Assembly (NCBI GenBank): GCA_947568835.1
Contig: OX387603.1
Span: 27,180,651 to 27,244,650, forward strand
Length of the DNA: 64,000 nucleotides
Direction of reading: 5' to 3'
Source: Protonemura montana
Taxonomy: Eukaryota > Arthropoda > Insecta > Plecoptera > Nemouridae
The position numbers were made by a program, and so were the translations under genes. This document shows positions 47,502-59,141 of the stretch, piece after piece. Positions within the stretch are counted from its first letter, which is position 1; every line of letters begins with the position of its first letter. Under the pieces are notes generated by a model. The model was not told the DNA's origin, ran no database searches, and was given only the letters and a program-made list of their open reading frames with translations.

Positions 47502-50500
47502 ATGGCTATAATTTTTGGGAGAAAAGTGCTTCGTTCACTGCTAGTCGATATCCAGTCATCATCATCTATGACACTATCCGTGTTATCAACAAATGGTGTG
47601 CGGCACGAGTCTTCATATAAAGCGGCTGTACTCAAGGAATTAGGAAAACCTTTAACAATTCAAGAGAAAACTAGGAAGAAACTGAAAAAGGGAGATGTAA
47701 GTTTGAATAAATTTCATTAATTCTCTAATAACACTCGATGTTAGAGAGTAGGTTCTAAAGAGTACAGAGCAACTTTTATTATCAACGATTATGTAACAAA
47801 CATTACGCAAACATTTTATGGATTTGTTCTGTCCTACAGTTGCGAATAAAAGTGCGTTGCGCTGCAGTCAGTCACATCGACGTTCTCCTTTGTTCTGCGG
47901 AGGCCAACCCCAAAGAAGTCAAAGTCCCTGTTGTACCAGGCAGCGAAGTATCTGGCATTGTCTTAGAAGCAACGAAAGAAGCGATTGATGCTGGCTATGC
48001 AGTTGGAGACCAAGTCCTTGGCCTTTCATTTGGCGAAATGGGTGGCTTTGCCAATGAATGTGTCTTGAATTCCAAGGTAATATTTTGCCTGTTACTTAAG
48101 ATCTCACTTACCATATTATACTACCATAGCTACTACCTACCTACCTACCTACCTACCTACTTACCTACCTACCTACCTACCTACCTACCTACCTACCTAC
48201 CTACCTACTTACCTACCTACTTAGTTGGTATTCTGTGATAATATTATTAACCATAGCTCTATTTGTAGTCTCAATGAATTTTCATCGCTGCTGTAAAGCT
48301 TGCCTGTTATGACTGTATTCCAGCTAAGAGATATAAATGAGTGAATTAAGGATTGAAGAAAGGTCCTAAGTACTTTTGACAGATAAGCTTATAAAAATAA
48401 AATCACAATCCTAAAAATGTACGAGCCACCTGACCGCCGAAATGAATAATGTGCTTCTGAACTTCATAATTTCAATGGCATAAATGTAATAAATATTTCT
48501 GTATTTGTGATTTCAGGATGTGTGGCAGCTGCCATCAGGGGTGTCCTTCAAGTCGGGTGCAGCCCTGGCATTCCCGTACTCTGCGGCACTGGCTGCGTTG
48601 GCCCGGCGAGGCAATGTCAAGCCCAACGAGACGGTTCTAGTCGCTTGCGGCCCCGGCGGCGTGGGGCTTGCCGCTCTTGACCTTGCTGCTAATGTCTATC
48701 GGGCTAAGGTAGGACAAAGAAGTCGTGAACTAAACACCGGTGGATTAAACGATTGTTGTGGCTGTTCAGTGTTTCAGTGGCTTACACTTTTCACCCAGTT
48801 GTGAGTCAAGGTGGGAACTTGTAGAATAAGCGACACTAGCATTAGAGTAGTGACCAAAGTAAACTGGTTTTAAGGAAAACTATTTGAAATGGGTTTTGAA
48901 TGATAAGTAAAGTGCTAAGGATAAATCAAGTAGACATGAGTCTAAAAACCATCATAAAGGAACCCGGTGCTTGAATTTTGTAATGGAAAGTTCTCAGGGG
49001 CACACATTGGCCTGTACTGGAATATGGGGGCATGGTTTGAGACCCGTACCAACTAGGCCAAGTGGAAGCAGTGGAAAGTGTCCAGAGGCAGGCAGCGAGG
49101 AGGGTCACGGGAAGGGTGTAAATGTGGAGCTGGGACCCAACTAGCAAATCCTATGTCCATGGTAGCGCGAGTGATATGCTCCAAAAACTAGGATGGGAAA
49201 TCCTCAGCCAAAGAAGAAGGAAATCAAGGTTGTGTGGGCTGCATTGAGCCCTGAGTGGTAATGAAGGCTGGAATGAAATAAGGGCTGGCATTGAGGAAAC
49301 TCTTCATGGAATGCATGGCCAAAGACTGAGGGAGAAGGGGGACAAAATGGAGGTTGGCAGAAACTACTTCCTGGCCTGCACCAGAAGGGAATGGTTTCTA
49401 CTGGATCCATGTCTCAGAGAGAATGCAGCTAACATAAGCTTATAATTATTCAGGAGCAAACTAGACTTTGATTTAAGTTAATAAATAGGTATACCTTGTC
49501 ACAGTGCTATTGTTTTGGTGGCAGGTCATGCGGCGCATGCCCTGACCACACACCTCTGCAATTGACAACACATTTGAAAACTAACCTTGTTTTGGGCTGC
49601 TTGGTTGTGCAGGTGATTGGGGAGTGCAGCACGGAGGAGGGGGCGGAGCTCCTACGCACGCGAGGGGCGTGGTCAGCGCAGACCCACCACGCTCAGCACG
49701 TCATCGACAAGGTCACCGAGCTGACGGAGAAGCGAGGGGTGCGACTGGCTGTTGACTCCGTGGGCGGCGACAAGACCCAGCACCTCGTCAAATGGTAAGC
49801 CTTGGGTTGGGGTGGCAAGTATCGACACTGCGGTATCTTCAAGATTTGTTACATCATGCCGATCCAATAGATATTGAGCCATTTAACTGCCTTGTCTGTA
49901 TTCCACGGGGTTGTAGTTCAGAGAAACTCGGTTCTAATCTGTCCTGGTAAAGTGATATAAAAGATTTGTCCAGCAGTTCAGCCAATGGCTCAAGTCGATA
50001 CGAACGTGCTACAAGCAAACCTCCAAACACCAACCTAGACTGAAAGTCAGTGTTCTGTATTCTTCCTATAAGATGTAGTGACTAGCGTTTATTTGTTCCT
50101 AAACAATTGAAAAACTTGTCAAACTCATCGTATCTCTTTAGAAACAAAATTACAGATCACCAGTCCAAGTAAAATTTGAGATTTTGACTTGAATAAAATA
50201 AAAGCTGTGTGAGCCACAATGTAAGCTAACCATTCTTGAAATGATGGTATCTTTTATAAAACTGGTGATCTGCTCTAGACTGAAAAGATCCAACTGCGTT
50301 TATTTGCGCATCAATGACGTGGCTCAATTATGACTGGTGTCAATTCAGGATCGTCTTGCTGTTTTTTTTTGTAGCTTCATACAAATCCCTGACTCCAGAC
50401 ACGATACCTGCAAGATTTAAGACAAAACCCATGGGGTGCAAGAAAACAGCAAGAAGTGTAGATAGTTGCCCACTAGTGGTTCACTTTTATTCTGACAATT

Positions 50501-51766
50501 TAGTTTATATTTTGACGTAGTAAGACAGTCCTGAAGATGTCGGCGCCGACGAAACTTCGACTTTTTAGGTCCGTTTCAGGACCGCGAGTCAATCTCGACA
50601 GAGTTAGTCCGATTCACACCTCAATATTCACCCACAGCTCTGAACCACTTCACCAAACCAAGACCTCCGTGTCAAACTTAAAGGATTTTAATCTCAACTT
50701 TTTCTTAGGTGCAAAATACTTTACTTACTTCTTTCTACCTTTACTATATTCCATTCCATTAAATAATATTATATACCACTTGGACCAACACTTCTTAATT
50801 CATATTCAGCCACTGGAGACCTACAATATGCACTTGTATCTGCTCCCAAGCTGTAAACAAATAAAAAAATTATATAAAAAGATCAACAGATTGACTTGCC
50901 TATGAACCCATTCATTACATTCATTCATTAATTCATTGAATGCCCCCAGGTTTTTCGTGGTACCGTCTGTCACTAGTTGAGTGTTAAAGCAGTGTTTATT
51001 GTCGGCAGCCTTGCGCTCGAGGGCAGTCTGGTCCTGGTGGGGTCAGCTGTTGCCGGCACGAGTTCTGTGAGCCCGGCAGAGCTACGTACCAAGAACATGT
51101 CGCTCTCGGCGATCTCGCTTTCCAGCTACCGACTTCACTCGCCCAAGCTCTACAGGTGAGATTGTCAAGCCCTGAGGAGATCACAGTCTTATCTTTTGTT
51201 GTCTCGAAAAGTAATGGCTGAAGTTTGGTAGAAAAGTTTAACTTTCTGTGCGAGCTGCAAAATTATTTTTACTCATTTTGATACCAAGTTTTTATGTATT
51301 TTATCATCCTTAAAATTTGCTTGCAAGTCACATTTTGTCAAGATTTCATTCTCTGGTCATGTTGGCTGAATAGCAATGTCCTTCATTTATGACTGTTGAC
51401 CCTACTTTGTTTGTCCCACTGAAAAGGAAGTGACCATTGATCTCGGCAGTTAAACATGCGGATTATCTTCTTGAAGACCTGCCACCATTCTAGCGCCATC
51501 TAATTCACACAAAGAGCAACATAACAAATTTCATCAACTTCCAACAATCTTTGCTAGGACAGTGACATTCCCCTGTTTCAGATGAAATGAGTAAACAGGA
51601 AACGAATGCATTTTCCAGGCAACTGGTGCAAGATGCACTAGACATGTGCCAACAAGGCCTAGTAGCACCGCTGGTGTCCAAGAAGTGGAAGCTGGCCCAA
51701 GTCAACGAAGCCCTGGCTGATGACAAGTCGCTGGGGCGGCTGATCATCGACATGGAAGAAGACTGA
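47502..51766 (+). CDS. Quinone-oxidoreductase-like MDR protein (QORL-2 type), 6 exons, 366 aa
   Basis: Zinc-free medium-chain dehydrogenase/reductase expected to use NADPH. Exons: 47502-47696, 47840-48076, 48517-48708, 49613-49794, 51009-51155, 51619-51766, with phases closing to 1101 nt. Landmarks: SYKAAVLKELGKPLTIQE (start of the MDR fold), VPVVPGSEVSGIVLEA, VGDQVLGLSF, the Rossmann loop ACGPGGVGLAALDLAANVYR (about residues 180-200), RLAVDSVGGDKTQHLVK and a C-terminal WKLAQVNEALADDKSLGRLI. The first 35-40 residues are Ser/Arg-rich and could be a mitochondrial targeting peptide (inference). No structural zinc cysteines are seen, as expected for the quinone-oxidoreductase branch. Exact orthology (QORL2 versus RTN4IP1-like) needs a tree. 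Poly(A) signal candidate at 52663-52668. Confidence 0.9.
48132..48218. repeat. (CTAC)n tetranucleotide microsatellite, QOR intron 2
   Basis: About 21 copies of CTAC with three CTTAC interruptions, just after exon 2. It produces an artefactual LPTYLPTYL reading frame that continues from the exon. Confidence 0.97.
48863..48960. repeat. Fragment of dispersed repeat family B
   Basis: AAAACTATTTGAAATGGG and TTTTGAATGATAAGTAAA match the start of family B. They are followed by GTGCTAAGGATAAATCAAGT, which is also found at 10712-10765 beside copy 2. It is truncated where the LINE fragment begins. Confidence 0.65.
48998..49432 (+). pseudogene. Degraded LINE reverse-transcriptase C-terminus (QOR intron 3)
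   Basis: Plus-strand translation with stops and frame breaks gives PVLEYGGMV*DPY, VEAVESVQRQAARRVTG and MLQKLGWEILSQRRRKSRL. This is the post-catalytic region typical of CR1/L2/Jockey-like non-LTR retrotransposons (the VLEYG...W, VQRRAARFV and LGWxxLxxRR pattern). Only the 3' end is present. It is an old dead insertion. Confidence 0.8.
50531..50555 (+). ncRNA. Hammerhead-ribozyme-like core (degenerate)
   Basis: CTGAAGA, then TGTCGGCGCCGAC (a 4-bp GTCG/CGAC stem with a GCGC loop), then GAAAC. This matches the order CUGANGA - stem II - GAAA of a hammerhead core. One extra U sits before stem II, and I could not build convincing stems I and III, so activity is doubtful. Similar phrases occur in retroelement ends. 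It lies in QOR intron 4. Confidence 0.3.
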
Positions 51767-52980
51767 AACCGCATCGCATCGATATATAGTTTTCACTTCT
51801 AGTTCTAGCCGCTGCAATAGGTGCAGCAGGGTCGTGCAGTCAGGGTATGCTAGGTATGCTGAAATGTTTGGCTGGTTCACAAATTTTGCCGATTCAAAAA
51901 CCGATTTTATGTTTTCAGTTTTTTTTGCAGCAAATTTTTTCGCTTTTCCTTTTCGCGTGACGTCACTCAGCGTCGTGATCTCAACGGTCCCAGCTAGTAC
52001 CGCAAAATGACGCGTACACTAACTAAAAACAGCGTTTTCAGTCTAGGCGAGGAGGGGGAAAGCAGGTTTCTCACTCGGCTTCAGCTTCGGTAGCCTATAC
52101 GTACGTCAACAAAGCAAGTCGCCGAGCCATACTGCTAGACCTGCACGTCCCTCTGGTGCAGTCTTCCCTGTTAGAATACCTTGTGAGGTTAAGTTATTGT
52201 GCCTTCAATCCCCTCTAGCCATGTAGTAAATATAGAAGAATATTCGAAAGGTGATTTTTCACATTTACTCAAATTTACCAAAGGGTGTTAGTGATGCAAA
52301 TTTAGTAGCAATATGGGTGATTTTCAGTTGTTGAGATGGATACACTTCTTTAAATAGCAATGTTTAAGGGTATTACCAATACCGTTCGTCAGTGAGATGC
52401 TGTTTATGGATCTTATATCTGTAATGTTTACTTACCAATTAGGGGATGAATTTTTGATAGCAAACGATTGCATCTCAGCTCTGTCATCTGTAGTGCATTT
52501 AGTTGTATTAGTTTTATGTTCGGTGTAAATATTTAACGTTGTTATTACTTATGCAATTGGACACACAGTCATGTTAAAGTGGTTGCCTACCCCCAAAGGA
52601 ATGTATCTACCTGTAAATATTCTGTACGATGTTCTGATACTAATTAGCGTTAGTAAGATGATAATAAATTATTGTTGGGTTGTGAATATACTGTAAATAC
52701 ATGGCTGATTAGTTAACAACGTTATAGCACCTCTTCTTCAAACATTTAGGAGTGGTTTATGGAGGATAGATAAACGTATCTTAATTTATTATTGTTCTTT
52801 TTATCTTCAACTTGAAGTTAAGGGTTATGATTATGTAATAATAATAATAATAATATGTTTATTGTCTATGATTGATCAAAGGAAATGATATACAGACAGT
52901 TGATATGAGAATCATAAATTTAAATTACTATAAAATGTCCCTGTTTTGGCTTAGGAGCCAATAATAAAACATGAATAGAA
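51767..52980. other. QOR 3'UTR and downstream sequence
   Basis: Non-coding. AATAAA at 52663-52668 is a likely poly(A) signal, giving a 3'UTR of about 0.9 kb. A (TAA)n microsatellite occurs at about 52835-52856. No gene is seen. Confidence 0.45.
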
Positions 52981-52984
52981 ATAA

Positions 52985-53190
52985 CTAAACATTTTATTGC
53001 CATTGTTTGCTAGGCAGGGGGAAATGTGAAACTACATGTTTTACAGGATGCAAAATTCTGCTTTCATCTTCCAATGTACGCCAGACAATAACGAGAAACC
53101 TCTCCGTGCATGGGAATCGAACCTGAAACTTGCAGCATGGACACCGCACAGCAGTGGTTAATTTCAAGGGTGGACGCCATCCACTCACCT
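52985..53190 (-). mobile_element. tRNA-related SINE fragment
   Basis: On the minus strand a clear Pol III B box GGTTCGATTCCC (53123-53112) lies 40-70 bp downstream of a tRNA-like 5' portion (GGTGAGTGGATGGCGTCCAC and TTAACCACTGCTGTGCGGTG). The A box is weak. It most resembles a tRNA-derived SINE head and not a functional tRNA gene. Confidence 0.45.
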
Positions 53191-53921
53191 AATTATTTTC
53201 AAATAGCTTTTTATGTTAATTTTGTCTTGTCAATGCGCTGTTCTTATTAACTCAGATTGCTGATGATACATCGTTTTAGTTTGTACAAACTTGCGATTTA
53301 TAATTCGGACAGAATTCCTTCCGATCCCGTTGTTTCGGGCAAATGTTTTGGTCAAAAGATGTTATCAAGATTGCCTTGGAACTCCAACCCCCAACTCCTC
53401 GTGAGAGCGGAGGTAAGCAAAGTTAGTTGATCGATCTTTTCAACAATTTATTTCCAGGAAGAAACAATGGCACTAGCAGGGAAGTTTAGGTTGACCGAGG
53501 TAACCCTAACGCACAATATTTCCGTGAATTACCATTTTCTCTCCTTTGTCCTCTAGGAATGTGCCTTGTTTTAAAAATCCCGTCAGTCACTTGTACCGTT
53601 GGCCTCTCATTGCTTTAGAAATTTCCACAAATCGGAGGGTAATTTTACAAGTATTTTACTGAAACAAATGAAATTTGTTGGATTCAAATTTATGTTCGAT
53701 GGTTACGTCCTCTTCGGGTACGTCTCGTTTTAGTTACACAAAGTCTTTTTGCCGACAATAAACCCCAACTATCAACCAATGATTCCACTATTTACTTACA
53801 GAAAACAAGAAGAGCTGACCCCCACCCATTCCCTCACACAAAAAAGAAGATCGTTAAGCGTCCACCCACCATTTTTTTTTTAGAAATTAACCACTGCCTA
53901 CCTTCTAGGCTAGGTTAGGTT

Positions 53922-54012
53922 CATCATGATCGTTATCATGATCCACTCATTCACCGACGCCATTAGACCAGTGCCACATGGCCAGATGTCAAAACATTGC
54001 GTCGTTAAACAC
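53922..54012 (+). mobile_element. SINE tail, second copy of the 5S-like SINE 3' part
   Basis: GCCATTAGACCAGTGCCACA, TGGCCAGATGTCAAAACATT and GCGTCGTTAAAC repeat the 3' half of the element at 39154-39435, including the CATCAT.ATC and ACTCATTCAC lead-in. The 5S-like head is absent (5' truncation). Confidence 0.75.
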
Positions 54013-54151
54013 AAATAATGAATACAAAATCCCCCCTCCCCTCCCAAAATTAGGTCGGTCGTCCACCCACATATTATTTTAGAAATTAGCACTGTAAGAA
54101 GAGATTTGATTTGTAGTGGCCATTGTTGAATGAAGGATAACATTAGGGTAG

Positions 54152-54210
54152 GGTTACAGCTTAGGGAAAATAATACGGTAGTACCCGTATTATTTTCTCT
54201 AAGGTTACAG
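54152..54210. mobile_element. 43-bp hairpin insertion flanked by 8-bp direct repeats
   Basis: 54160-54202 is a near-perfect hairpin (CTTAGGGAAAATAATACGG against its inverse CCGTATTATTTTCTCTAAG, loop TAGTAC). It is flanked by GGTTACAG at 54152-54159 and 54203-54210. This has the form of a minimal foldback insertion or excision product with a target duplication. Confidence 0.6.
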
Positions 54211-54930
54211 TAGGAAAAAAAAACATCTCATCCTCTGGATTGCCATTTGTCCCAAACTGGTACGTGGCTGGCGACCTCGTTTCCCAGATGTGTTAACTCC
54301 CTAGTTTGGCAAAGTTTTCCCGTTCCCTCATCGAAAGCTAATTAGTCAGGAAACAGGGGACTGGTGGGAGGAGCTTATCAGAACTTGTCCAGGACCCAGC
54401 AACACCTCTACGGACTCCTCATGCACCGGTACCAACATATCGCAGTGCAATTCAAGATGTTCTTCTATTTGTAATAATGACCTAATGGCAACTGAAACTA
54501 GGTCTGCAGCACGCCGAGCTAAAGAGTTATTCCATTGCGAATTACAAAATGGACATGGCATTTCCGGGCAGTGTCCATATGGCACGCCGGTCAATTCATA
54601 ATCGCGGCTGACATTTGTGTAGCGATTTCTTTTGTAATCACGCGAATTGATCTGAACGTTTAATTATGGGTCCTTGTAGCGGTGCACTTTATTAATGTAG
54701 GAGTATGGCGCTCCAGAGTAATGAGTCAGTACAGACAAGATTTGATATCAAGTGCTTTTGATCTGATACCAACTAAGTCGTTAGCAATGATACTGCGTAA
54801 CCTTCCCAATGAGCCAAGACCCACAAAAATCACATTTATATATTTGTGTAAAAATGCCCATAAGATCGACTGGGAATTACATGAATTGTAACCATTTTAG
54901 AATGATTAGAAGATTGTATCAGCCATTCTG
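54211..54930. other. Spacer, no gene seen
   Basis: Mixed-composition intergenic sequence. An 82-codon minus frame (54346-54594) and a 69-codon plus frame (54682-54891) are the longest, and both are without recognised similarity. Confidence 0.3.
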
Positions 54931-55010
54931 AATGGCGTATTGGTTAGCATCAAGAATATTGTGCGTTCAGACGGTCCTAGGTTCGATATTGGTGACTGAT
55001 CCCGGTATTA
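54931..55010 (+). mobile_element. tRNA-like SINE head
   Basis: AATGGCGTATTGGTTAGCAT fits a tRNA D-arm/A box, and CCTAGGTTCGATATTGG, about 45 bp on, fits a T-arm/B box (degenerate at its end). The cloverleaf is incomplete. It is interpreted as a tRNA-derived SINE remnant. Confidence 0.45.
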
Positions 55011-55975
55011 AGCACACATTGCCGCCAACTTCATTCGTGATGTGTCCTTCAATCGTTCCCGCAACAACCGGCAAGTTTTATTGCCGCGTGTTCATACTTC
55101 TCTGCGGGACAAATGCAGGGACGCTGAAACAGTTTCACCAGAAAATGGGCAAGCACGTGCCTTTTCTCATCCAGACGCAGCCTCACAGAAAGTCGAACAC
55201 TTTCGCAAATACCAAATAACATTCTCGAAGTGCCATTAGAAAATAAATGTGCTCTGATTTCCATAACCCATGCCCCTCGACCAATCGAAATATCACTTTC
55301 ATGTTTCATTCAGGCATAACCATACGTCATTATTACATGACTCGGTCGGTCGTAACAATAACCTGTCAAAATTTATACCACTTGCTTGCCTGTCAACCAC
55401 GATCCATGAATTCTCTCACCGCCGATCTTATCATAGCGTTACTTGCACCTACGCCAGGCGATAGCTACACCCATATCATAGGGTTCCCAGCACGCCATAG
55501 GCAGACCAACTTATCAGTCTAGGCTAGCTTTCCGTTTTTTCTGAACATTTTTTTAAACGATAGTCTTTCACTTTAAATTACTTGATTTAATTGATTCAAG
55601 CACTATATTGACATGAGAAAAATTAACTACCAAAATTCTTCCATGTATATACCTACAACACTACATAGACGGTGGGGATAAACAAGGTTTGAATTTAAAT
55701 CTGAACCATACATGTTTGATGCAATTTTTAAAGATATTCCAAATGCCAGAGTTTGAACGTAAGGTACGGAGAACGAACGCTTTCAGAGTATATTTAACAT
55801 TGCTGCACACACGTGCACGGGATATAATTGTCAAATTATTGCATAATTCACAGCACGTTCTAACCTGAACTTTTGCAAAACAACCCCAGAGGATGACAAC
55901 ACAATCTATCGTCTGTTGATCAGCATTTATAAGTCAACTAATATAATACGCTTGCCGCACACTCAGTCGCTTTAA
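55011..55975. other. Spacer, no gene seen
   Basis: About 1 kb with several overlapping frames of 60-95 codons on both strands (55042-55522), none of recognised family. The left part may be SINE body. Confidence 0.3.
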
Positions 55976-56593
55976 GTGGCTAATCACGCTTTTAGCCGAG
56001 AACGCCATTTGCGAATCCGGCCGCGGCGAGTCGAGCACCCTTGCAGGCAAATAGGTCGACAGCGTCCACGGTTGACGGCCGCGGCGTCGAGCAAGGACCC
56101 TCCCTTGACAGCGACATACTTTCCCCGGCGCCCATTCAATCATATCGCACGACACGACGTGCCACACCCTGGTCACAGTCCACGTCGCGATACTGGTCAG
56201 GCGTCGGGCGCGGGTGGAGGTGCACTACGATTACACGGAACGACTGCATTTATAGTTTGGTCGGAGAACCAAAAGCCGTTTGGTTATCTTTGTGCTGTTT
56301 CATGTTCCACCAGTGGCTTTGTTTTTAACAATGAAAGTAAATGTATTTCACAAGTGGTCATCCTTCTAATTGCCTTAACTATTTGCTTAACTTCAACATC
56401 TCTGCTCCACGTTCTCGTAGAGACAACAGTATTGACTCAGGCCTTTGAACGCTTCTCCATACCAGAACGGGTCATACATCCGGTGGTCACCCTTCCAATA
56501 CCTGACTCAGTCCAGTATTACTTAACTCCGTTGATAGAGAGATCAAGATTTCTCAATGTACCTTTCCGTTCGGATGCTATCTTCTCCATCTGA
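55976..56593 (+). other. Unassigned 205-codon open frame (doubtful gene)
   Basis: Longest frame in the region that is not explained by a repeat. The first 90 codons are Arg/Pro/His-rich and lie in a CG-rich patch where other frames are also open. The second half is A+T-richer and includes a hydrophobic stretch (VVILLIALTICL, about residues 126-137) that could be membrane-spanning. There are no family similarities, no clear splice sites and no neighbour of related function. Most likely a chance frame; it might be part of an unknown element. Confidence 0.15.
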
Positions 56594-59141
56594 GAAGATC
56601 CTGAGATCTTCGTGCTATTATTTTGAAAGCAATCGTAATCACTTGGAAACGGCTTGAAGAGTATCGAAGAAGCCGGCCTGGAGGAACGCACGTCCAATGG
56701 AGAAGTTTCGACAGCTTGTATTGTGGTTTTGTTAAAACCGCAAGCGTGACTTGCGCGTGGCCAAGGTGAACCGATGGAATTGTTCGACGTCTTGAAGTTT
56801 AGTAATGATCCCGTGAGGTGAGGGCGTTATGACAGATCGGCATTCAAAGGGCTGGACGTCAATATGTCGAGCATTCATAGAAATTATGATGCATAGGGGT
56901 TTTTCTGTGTTATTATGTACGTTGGTTGGTTTCATTTCAAACTTTTAATTTTCCCACGTGTTAATCAAAGTGCCGTCCGTTGCAAGAATTTCATGGAAAG
57001 GAATTCGATTGTGAAAGAGATAATCACTTTCCTCACGCTGCTATGACGAGTATTTAGACCACAGTGGTATTTGGCGACAAGGATAAGTGGTAGTCGTGTT
57101 GGGTTTCTAGAGTAGAACCCTATGAAAAGCTAGAAGACATACAAGGGCTGTGAAACCCGTAGAGAATCAAACCATCTGCTGCCCCTCTCTGCCTCTCGTA
57201 AAGCGACCAGATTTGCTCTTGAGATGCTAATTGACGCGGCACAAATATGTATCACACGTAATTCGATAATTCATGCATAAAATCCGGCATGTGCAGAAAC
57301 TAGAAAGACATATTTATATATGCGTACACATTCTATTAAACGCTAAAAGCACACTGCTTCATATTAGTAAGTCGTGGTAGAGTTGTAACTGTATATCCCT
57401 TGAGCTATTTTATCCACCCAAATATAGAGCCTTAAACAGACAACCAATTATTAGAGAACAATCAATTTTCACCCAAAACGAGTTATACCCAACTCTAGTG
57501 ATAAATCGCTTATCGCAAAGTGGGTAATCGAGCGCGAGAAAAGTAATTCGCGTATAATATGATTTTATTACAGGCACACACATGGACACACACGAGTAAA
57601 ATTGGCTGATCTCGTGATTGATTTATTGATACCGAGATATCGAATCGATTCGCAAGGCGTGGCTCACTGGATTTCACCCACACCATGGACACCTCGAGAC
57701 TGCCAATGCCCGGCTTGCTCAACGTATTATGGAATGAATGACCAAGCGGCCGCCATGTGACCACCTAGTAGTGGCGTGCGGCTGGATATATCGACACTAA
57801 TTGTATTCATTTCATCACTTTTAGTCTTAATACTGCACAAAGAGTTGTGACAATTAGCCATCGCTGTGCTGCACTAGCCTAGAATCGCTCAGGGGTGAAA
57901 CAGGTGCCGGGATATCCAATATGCAGTTACATTTTGATTTGTTTTTGTCTCGCTGTTTTATTTAATAAAGCTTTGTTCAACCACTTTCCTCAACTTCTTC
58001 CCTCAACCTCAAGACGTGGGCAGTACATGGTACTCAACTTCGGTGGTATACAACGATCGGTCTTTCCAACACTTTTGTGTGGGTTCCGAAAGTACACACA
58101 ATGCAGTCATGATAATTATTACTCTGCAACCCTTCACATCACCTTGAATGCCTATCCAACCTCATATATATATGACAGCTAAACCTGGCCTCCTCATCTC
58201 AAATCGGCGTGCCACCCCGTGCAGGTTTATAGCTCACCCTGACCACCTTGAAGAAAACCATTCTGCCAAGTAAGCAGAACGAACAGGACCTGGGCCACCC
58301 TAGTCTCCCATGGGGAAAAATACGTTCATATCCACAGCTATTTGCGTGCCAAACCTTCACCTTCCTTCTGCCTCAGCAAATTCGGCGTGCATGTTCAGGG
58401 CCCGCTCTCACCCTCTTCGAGGGAAATGATCGCGCTACCCCTTGCACAGCTAGAGCTTACCCGGAGCTTAACTCTCCAAGTATATCAGGAGGTATAAACT
58501 ATGGCTAACTATTCCAAATTTCCTAGCTTCGTCCCAGGTTAAAATTACTTTATGAGAGCTGAATAAAACACACGACATGGCGCCACTGCGCGCATGGCCA
58601 CGAGTGTAGTGTAACAAGTATGTGTACCTCTCAGGCTCTCCGTGAGTCTGCACAGAACTTGCGACGCATTGTATGTAATTGTGCAGTACCACGAGGCTGT
58701 CATGTCAGGTACGCGGCGGTGGCGGGCAGCCGACTTTGGATTCAGTTCATGGTCCCGGTGTTGGCTTACATTGTAATATACGTGCTGAACTTAACACTGG
58801 TAGGCGAGCAGATAGATCGCTCTGTTGGGTAGACTACGTATTGTTTTTATGTTACCGGCTATATTGATGAATGAATGCAAAAGGAACACGCACTGGGGTG
58901 TCTGACTTGCAAGGCCGAAGAACGGTGACTTCGACGAGTGTATTGAAACTATTTGGACAAAAGAAAGATATTGGAAAAAGTACAATGTAATGAGGAAGAG
59001 AGCAATTTTTCCCGGTGCTGTCACGTATGGCACATTATCTTGCAGAGGATCAGGCAGAGGCTGATTACTTCTTGACCTTGTACCGTACGATTTCCGAAGA
59101 ACTCATAAACAGGATTTGGATACACAGTCACCAAGTAAAGC
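56594..59141. other. Gene-poor stretch
   Basis: No convincing gene in about 2.5 kb. Frames of 60-95 codons occur (57510-57764 minus, 57895-58182 plus, 58248-58508 plus) without similarity. Anonymous intergenic or old repeat sequence; the last few hundred bases may be flank of the LINE insertion. Confidence 0.3.

Noticed and set aside
48080..48238. LPTYL-repeat C-terminal extension of the QOR gene
   Set aside because: It is a translation of the (CTAC)n intron; the donor at 48076/48077 and the next exon restore the MDR fold.
55976..56593. New membrane protein gene
   Set aside because: Only frame length and one hydrophobic stretch support it; no homology, splice sites or start context, so kept as a doubtful feature only.
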